Shown: positions 52,701 to 61,695 of the stretch, piece after piece
Numbering within the stretch: the first letter of the stretch is position 1
Layout of the letters: every line of letters begins with the position of its first letter
Assembly: GCA_947044365.1 (NCBI GenBank)
Contig: OX345642.1
Location: 643,501 to 707,500 of the forward strand
DNA: 64,000 bases
Direction of reading: 5' to 3'
From: Petrosia ficiformis
Lineage: Eukaryota; Porifera; Demospongiae; Haplosclerida; Petrosiidae
Notes under the pieces: generated by a model
Told to the model about the DNA's origin: nothing
Database searches by the model: none
What the model saw: the letters and a program-made list of their open reading frames with translations, nothing else
Made by a program: the position numbers and the translations under genes

Positions 52701-55700
52701 AGAGAAGTAGTATTCCTTTTGAACAGACACATCCTACACAACAAGATCTACGGTACCTGATACAACAACCTCTTGACCTTCTTTCACTTTCCATCATGCT
52801 GACAAGTTTACTAATTCACGATCACTACTCGCATTTTATATACATGTACATACATGTAGGCATATAATTCAATGTCATAGTAATGATGTTATACTACCAT
52901 AATCTGTAATAATAATAGTAATACTAATACTATAAATGGAATTAAATAACAATTATCATAATAAATTTTGTAATTATACATGTAGTACCAGACTCGTCTC
53001 AAAAAGTTGTCTGGGAATGAGACTACACATCTATGTTATAAGATGTTTCTATGCTCTTGTATGAACAGAATTTATACAAGCAATATAGATCATGATCAGA
53101 CAATCAATAAAGCTGATTGTCTTATTTAAACTATTTCTCATACATTCAGGTGATATTCACTCCACGACATGTAAAGAATTACTCCACATTTCTGATAGTA
53201 GACATCAAGGAGGTTGGTAATGATGTGTTCTCTCTACCACTTAAAGCAAAGTAAGATATTATAACTACAGGAATTCAGATATCCTCATACTGAAACTAAT
53301 AAAATCCACATTGAATTTGATATTTTAGAATTGTTCCTTCAGTTGTTATACATACTTTCAGGGATTAAATCAAAACTCTATGCTGTGAACTTAGAAGTTA
53401 CCAATCATAAATTTTGTTTATTATTTTCAAACATAGTTCTATTGTACCAGCTGTTGTATTGAGTCCTATGTGTCTGGATTATGGACGTTGTTTTATCACT
53501 CATCCATACACACTGAATATTAAGCTCTCTAATACACACACACTACCAGCTCATTATGAAATGATTAAAATGGTAAGACATCAAAGTATAACAATTATAA
53601 CTGTATATACAATCTAATATAATTATACATAATTATATACAATTCTTGTGAAATGATTAAAATGGTAAGACATTAAAGTACATTATAACTGTATATACAC
53701 TCCATCTATTGGAATATAAATTCCTGTGACTAAAATGGTGAGACATTAAAATACAATAACAATCCATCTTCCTGTGAAATGATTAAAATGGTAAGACATT
53801 AAAGTACATTATAACTGTATATACAATCCATCCATTGAAATATAAATTCCTGTGACTAAAATGGCAAGACATTAAAATACAATAACAACCTATCTTCCTG
53901 TGAAATGATTAAAATGGTAAGACATCAAAGTACATTATAACTGTGTATACAATCCATCTATTGGAATATAAATTCCTGTGACTAAAATGGTGAGACATTA
54001 TGTGCAATGTACAATGTATATGTGCAATGTACAGTATATGTATGTATATCTGGTTTATGTATGATTTTTATATTTCACAGCCCGACAATTCACCCATTTT
54101 GTGCGAAACCACAAAACCAAAGGTAATATAATTATGTATCTTTCTGTCTGTCTGTGTCAACACCTCCCTCCATGGAAATGTCCCAATAGGGGCCAATCAG
54201 TCAATCCATGTCCCTACCAGCTAGTCCTAGTTGCTTGGTAACAGTGGCATATAGCAAGCCAGTGTTATGGATTCAACTCCCATCTTAGAATTCAGTATTT
54301 TTTCTCCAAATCTATATTATCTGTCTGTTTATCTATTTAAACTAATATAATAAGTTAATCCCATAAGAGTACCCAGTTGAAAGTAAGATTTGAAAGTTCA
54401 TCTATTTGTCTGATAATCTATATTATATTCATTCATCTCTTGTCTCCTTCACACAGGGTGTTGTTGGTCCTCAACAGCAATTATCCATTCCATTAACTAT
54501 ACACACTCAAACCACAGGACAATTAACTGTCAACTGTTGTTTCTGTATAATTGGAAGTTCAGACCCTCCTCAACATGTAGAGATTCATTGTATTGGAGAG
54601 GGTCCTGTAATTAGTGTCAATCCGTCTCATTTGGATTGGGGTGTGTGTCCAGTTCTCACTCCCGTTCCAAAGAGACTGGTTCTCAGTAACGAGTCTGAGA
54701 TTGAAGCTGAATTTGAGGCTATCTTTGTAAGATGATTTATACATATAATAAGATTTATTATATATATTTATTTATGCCCAATTTACTTCAAGTGCAACTA
54801 CATACATACGTAGTTACATACATGCATACCTAAACACATACATACCATACATGGAAAATCATGTGCTCAGCAAGCTAGCACAGAGGAAACAACACATCAC
54901 AACACATCACAACACATGTACATCCATACACAAAATATACATATAATTATATATATATATGTGTGTGTGTATGTGTGTTCTGCACTGCACAATCTGGGAA
55001 ATTGCATAATCTGTAGATTGCATTGTGCAAACTGCCACAGAATGCATGCCAATCTGCAGATTGGCATGCATTGCACAATCTGCTGATTGTGCAAATTCCC
55101 AGATTGCGCAATATTAAATAGGCATACTGTTGTGTTATTACAACAACCACAAATCCCTCCCTTTTTGAAAAATATTAGAACACAAAATATGTAATTTTGA
55201 ATTTTTATAATTGAAGGGTCCAATGCGAAAACTCCCTAAGTCCGTATTTCAAAATTTTGAGAAAAACAGGGTTAATTAAATTTTATTAAAGTTTATTAAT
55301 AATTAATCAAGTGTTACAAAGGCTATTTGTTACAATAACATTTAGAATGTGCACAATCTAATAACATGATAAATAAGTGATGATTTGGCAACTGGTATGT
55401 GATATAATCACTGGAATGATGGAATACTAGTGATACACGATTAATCAGATTCATTGCCATTGACATCAGAACCAGTAATAGACTAATAAAATTGATGATA
55501 TTATGGAGGTACATGTTTGTCTGCTACTTTTTAAAGTCAACTAATTTGCTATTTTGCATAGGTATCATAGGAGTTTTTCTTATTGGAAACTTTATCGTGG
55601 CCATGCCCTCCTCGTATAAATTTTATTAAATATGTAGCCTCTAGTGATACAATCATGGATAAAATCATTTAGAAATAAAGATGTGAAAATTTTTAGAATG

Positions 55701-58700
55701 AAAGCTTTGGGGAAAGGATAACATAATACTAGATAAACACTTTGATCAAATAATAAGTATTTTCAATTTTTCGGACTTAGAGAGTTTTTGCACAGGACCC
55801 TTCAATTATTGTACACAACTGATAAAGAGAAAGCTATTTAGACAGGACATGTTAAACAAGTAAATAAGTTTCCATTTTAACAGATTTCTCTGTTACTTCT
55901 TAAATACACATACAACATTCATTGCTCTGGATCATCAATGAAGAGAAACATCACAGGATAGTGTAATATTAAGGAGGGATTTGTGATTGCTTGTGGTTCA
56001 ACAGTTTGTGCAATTAGTGTGTGCCAATCTGCAGATTGGCAGTGTTCTGTGGATCTTGTGTTGAGTAACATAATCTGCGGATTCTGCAAATTCCCAGATT
56101 GTGCTGAACATATACACACAGTCACACATACATATAATTATATATATTAAAAACCACAAACACTTACATTTATACATACATACACATGTATGTTTTATTA
56201 TATATGACAGATGAGAGAGAACAGTGTGTTTGTAATCCAGCCACCATCAGGAGTTGTACCACCTAGACAAAAGATGGAGATATCAGTAGTTGCTGAATTA
56301 GATGATTCTATCAGGTGAACCAAAGTTATAATACCAGAAATTAGACAACTCTGTATGATGAATATACTATTTCATCTATAGATTTACTGATAAACTTACA
56401 GTTGTTGTTATGTGTGGAGTATCTTACACTGTTCCCCTTTGTGCCGAGGGTAAGGGTACCACTATTGTAAGCTACCCTTCTCTATATCCCAATGTGAACC
56501 TGGGGACACATTTCGCTTCTCAAAAATGCTGTAGTCAATTTACACTCACTAACAGAGGAAGAAGAACTCAGGTGAATATTATATAGTAACTATATACATG
56601 TAATATTTGTATATACATATGCGTAATTGAATGTTTATTATACATTTACATATATAATATATATACACACATATATAATATAATTTATTCTAAATAGTGA
56701 ACTACACATGCACAAACATACAGATAATTTATTCTTACACATTTGTTGTTTATTTTGTTAAAGGCCTTATCATGGACTACTGAAGGTTTCTCCATGGTGA
56801 AGCTGAAGAAAGCTGAGCTGAAAAGAACAAGCAGAGACCGACGTGATGTTGCTAAAAAGGTACAGTACAGTACTGAGTGCTGTGTTACTATATAATACCA
56901 ATTCTACAGTCACAGAAACCCGAGATTGATAGCCTCACAAGACCAATGTTTCAGATTTCTCCAGATAAATTCATACTCTCCTCGTATCAGTCACAAACTG
57001 TTGTAATTACAGGACAATCCTCAAAGTAATGATAATACTTAACTACATATACTACAACTATGTCACTTGTTGGTAACTCAAAGTCTCTCTTAGTAAAAAT
57101 GACATGTGCTTTTATATACAGCAGTTGTTGGAGACAATTAGGTATACCATAACATAACTAGACAGACAATAGTCTACATTAAGACAATTAGGTATACCAT
57201 AACATAACTAGACAGACAATAGTCTACATTAAGTATACCTTAGCATAACTAGACAGACAATAGTCTACATTAAGATACCTAACTAGACAGACAATAGTCT
57301 ACATAAGTATACCTTAACATAACTAGACAGACAATAGTCTACATTAAGTATACCTTAACATAACTAGACAGACAATAGTCTACATTAAGATACCTAACTA
57401 GACAGACAATAGTCTACATAAGTATACCTTAACATAACTAGACAGACAATAGTCTACATTAAGTATACCTTAGCATAACTAGACAGACAATAGTCTACAT
57501 AAGACAATCAGAACAATAGTTAGTATAACACAATTCAGTATAAGAAATAACAATGTTAAAACTATATAGTAATCTACAAATATATAATTATGAAGAAAAA
57601 AATAATAATTAAGTCCAAATGATGTCATTGTAGAATACTATACAGAAAGTGTATGAGATTGAATTATAACCTTACTACTGTATGGAGTTTCAATTTTTTT
57701 ATTAAATTTGAAATTTTATTCTGTCAAACTTGCAATAAAGTTCACATTCAGAGGTTAAATGAAATTTGAATTAACTAATAGTTTACCGTAACTAATTCCT
57801 TTGGAAATTATCCATAAGTTTCCTCCTGAACAAACACTTCAGTTTGATCAAGAGTCTGTTGTACTAATAGAGTTACACTTGCACAGAACTCAGTGTTCAG
57901 AGCACATATGAATGACAGTTGCTATTGCACAAAACTTCACTTTCCATTATCCTACATAATCACATGACTGCAATAATGACAGGTAGTACTATTCCTGACT
58001 TGACTTTTATATAACTATCATAACTAGTTCTGTATCACCTTTTCAATCTATAGTTCACACTATATTAAAATGGTTGTAACTTGTAACTACTTCAAAGACC
58101 TTATATTTAGTTTTTTAATGTTTTAAACTGTGTCTCTCAGTCCTCAGACTATCAATGAACGTTTGACTTGTCACTCTGTTATTGGACGTAATCCACACAA
58201 AGAGAGGATAATGACAGTTGATGTTAGTGCACATTTTATAGCTCCATTACTCAAATTCAGTCACAGAGAACTTAAATTCATCACTGAACAGGTACGTATC
58301 CATACTAGTTATAAATATGAAAAACAACATCGTTATTATCACCTGGTCCTTTCAGACACCTGGTAGTGAGCTTCTAAAACACACTAAAGATTTGACTATC
58401 TCAAGTGTGTCTCCTCTTCCATTGACTGCAGTACTTAGCTGTAGTTATCCATTCAGTATGATATTAAACTCTAAGAAAGGACAACACTTTACACTGGTTA
58501 GTATGATCATAATAGAATGGTACTATATTACCTGTGTATGATGTGATGTATAGATGATATACATATACACATGTATATACATTATATAGGATGAAGGATA
58601 TGATATTGTATTAACCTTAACTCGTCTGTTATACATGTACATACTACATTATACGTACATGTGTTATGTATGTACATCAACTCTATAATGTATAGTCAAT

Positions 58701-59876
58701 AGACAGTATAGTAGATATTATACTTACATACATGTACATCATGTATACGATGGGTGATATGTTAACTTCTGTGTTACTATATTATACATATATGTATTAC
58801 ATTATTATATGCTAGGAGTTACAGCTCTTGTCGGATGAAGAAGTACCATTAACAATTATGTATGATTCTACATACTGTGTGGATAAGAACAGTCGAGTGG
58901 AAAATCAAAGATTAGAAATAGCTTATAAAGAACATCCACAAAAAGTAAATGATATGTATATAAGTTACTACACTTTGATATAGATGATATTGACAAACTG
59001 AATACCTCCAGTCTCTAATAAACTGTACCTCTATCTAATACATGTTACTGCACTTTGGTATAGATGATGTTGTGTCATGAGACTAGGAGTCATATACCTC
59101 CAGTCTCTAGTATGACTGAATGTTTATCCAATGTTCTATATATATTTACATTTCCTAGGATTACATCATTCTTCAAGCTGAGGTATACTTCCCTAATCTA
59201 GAGTTTGAAACCAATAGAATTGAATTTGGTTCGATACTGAACGACACAGAATTAGTGAAGTATCTCAAACTAATTAACACATCTCCTCTTCCAGTCAAGT
59301 ACACATGGTCCTTCTTAAAGAGACCACCAATACAGAGAACAGATCCTGTAAATGATGACGAGGGAGTTGACATGCAAAGTGAATGTGAGAATGACTCACT
59401 GGAAAGTTCTAGTGTTAGTCTTCCTCAACTCACAACTAATTCTGAAATGATGGGAGGGATTATTGTGAATGTTGTTGCTCCAAGTCCTTGTGAGAGAAAA
59501 GAGCTACACGAACAAGAAGAAAAAAGTGTAGAAGATAAAGAAGAGATGGATGATGATGACGACATTGAGAGAGAAAGTGTACCTATAGTTCCTGTCGTGC
59601 CATATGATTTGGAAGGAGGAATGTCAACAGAGTTTTCTCAGTCTTTACCACCATCGGAAATGAGTACTGAAAATGGATCCGAACACACAGAGGAAGAAGA
59701 GGAAGGAGTAACAACTCCAAGACAACAGCCATGGGAAATTGTTGATAATCCTTTTATACCTATTGGAATAGAACAAGTAGGCAGATTACTGTATTATTAT
59801 CTTCTATATGTTAGTTACAAATGTACTTTTGGTCTGTCCATCTATCTATCTACTATCTATCCATCTATCTATCTAG

Positions 59877-59920
<44 letters not shown>

Positions 59921-60409
59921 TTTTCTATCTGTATACATATCTATCTATCTATTCGTTCATCCATTCATTGTATTTTTCACTCAGGTATTTGATATTCTTC
60001 CTCTCTATGGAACATTACAATCTGGTGAAACTCAAGACATTCAAATCACATTTTATGGACACTCAGACATTACCACAGAAGTCGTTGCAGCATGTAAAGT
60101 TCATGGTGGACCAACATATCAACTTATACTAGCTGGTGAAGCTTCTACAATAGAATACAAAATTGACAAAAAAAATATTAAACTTGGAAGTGTGGTATGT
60201 ACATGTATGTTTGGGGAGTAGATAAATGCATAAAATCAATTCATCCATTCGTCGATTCATCTGTCAGTCTATCCGTCCTCCATACATCCATCCATGCATC
60301 CATCATCCATCCATCCATCCATCCATCAATCCATGTATTCATTCATTCATCTAACTATCTATAGATCCAGCTAAATGTATCTGTCTATCTATTCATCTAT
60401 CTATCTATC

Positions 60410-60461
<52 letters not shown>

Positions 60462-61664
60462 CACAAATTCATTCGTCCATCCATCCATCTATAGTTCCAT
60501 CTACATGTATCAGTCTATTTATTCTCCATCTATCTATCTATCCTTCCATATATACATCATGACTGTATAAATTACTTTAGATATATGATAGTATATATGA
60601 AGAGGAAGTCACGGTAACTAATACTGGTAAAGTATCAATGGACTTCTGTGTCCTGGGGATCACCATGACAACAGACTTGTTACCAGGACAAGTATCTGTC
60701 TCACCTGCAATGGTAATTGAACTATTATCATCATATAATGTACATGTACATGTACGTGTGTGTGTACATTTACACGTATGCATGTGTACATGTACATGTA
60801 TGTATGTGTACATGTATTATTTCAATAAAATTGTATGTATTATACATATGTATATATCACATACAAATGTTACACAGGGTCAAATACAGGCTCTTGAGAG
60901 TGAAATACTTCACATAAGATTCTTTCCTGGGATACCACAACCCTTCAAGAAACTAATACAGGTATTATATTAGGTCCTGATTATAGAGGCATACTCGTAT
61001 TCCATCACTTCATTATAATGTAACTTGTATTGTATAAACAATGATAGTGGCTTTACACTACAATGTAGTTCAGTACACATCAACCCTTCTTGGGACACTG
61101 TCTTACAATCACAATCCTAATCGAAACCTTTATACTCTTTGTACCATCATTATCAAACCCTGTTACTTTTGTGTTCCAACAATCCTCTACTTTTGTACTT
61201 TCTGTACTGTCATTGCTTATACTTTCTTTTGTACGAACACGTTGTTATCACCTGCCATTTATAAATAAGCTGTTTTGATTTTATGTTTCTTATATCACAG
61301 AAGACCTCCGGGTCAAAACGTTCAGTATTTATTAATTTATAATAATTCTACCTGGTAATAAGTATCTACAATATTACAATGTAGCTGTTATAGTCAATAG
61401 TTGTATCTACACACAAACTCTCCTCTTAAATAAAACTATCACTATTATTGTATTTGATTAGATCCAAGTTGCTCATTATGAACCTGATGTAATATCACTT
61501 GTTGGAGAGGGGAGCTACCCTCGTCTCTCCCTCTCATTACCTCGTCCCATTTTGGAATCATCTAGTAGTAAACTAGATGAAGTCAAAAAGAGATTGACAG
61601 ATAAGAGGAAGGGTAAAAAGAAAGAGGTACGTGTGCGTATGTATGCATATATGTATGTATGTAC

Positions 61665-61695
<31 letters not shown>

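Larger units (their letters stand above)
46240..52870. repeat. Segmental duplication, two ~3.3-kb units in the HYDIN intron
   Basis: Unit 1 (about 46240-49680) and unit 2 (about 49680-52870) each carry one transporter gene plus matching 3' flank, for example near 46250 and 49684, and near 46510 and 49918. The two genes match closely over most of their length. The rest of this intron (46039-46240, 52870-53149) shows nothing recognisable. Confidence 0.85.

Noticed and set aside
54947..55223. Small minus-strand protein in HYDIN intron 21
   Set aside because: It falls on the inverted-repeat element and changes frame with its palindrome; no coding signature.
58590..58650. Possible extra HYDIN exon
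   Set aside because: The short frame after TATATAG soon enters repeats and a stop, and exons 27 and 28 join in frame without it.
59821..60132. Ser/Tyr/Leu-rich proteins from the CTAT repeat
   Set aside because: Translation of a microsatellite and read-through of a HYDIN donor.
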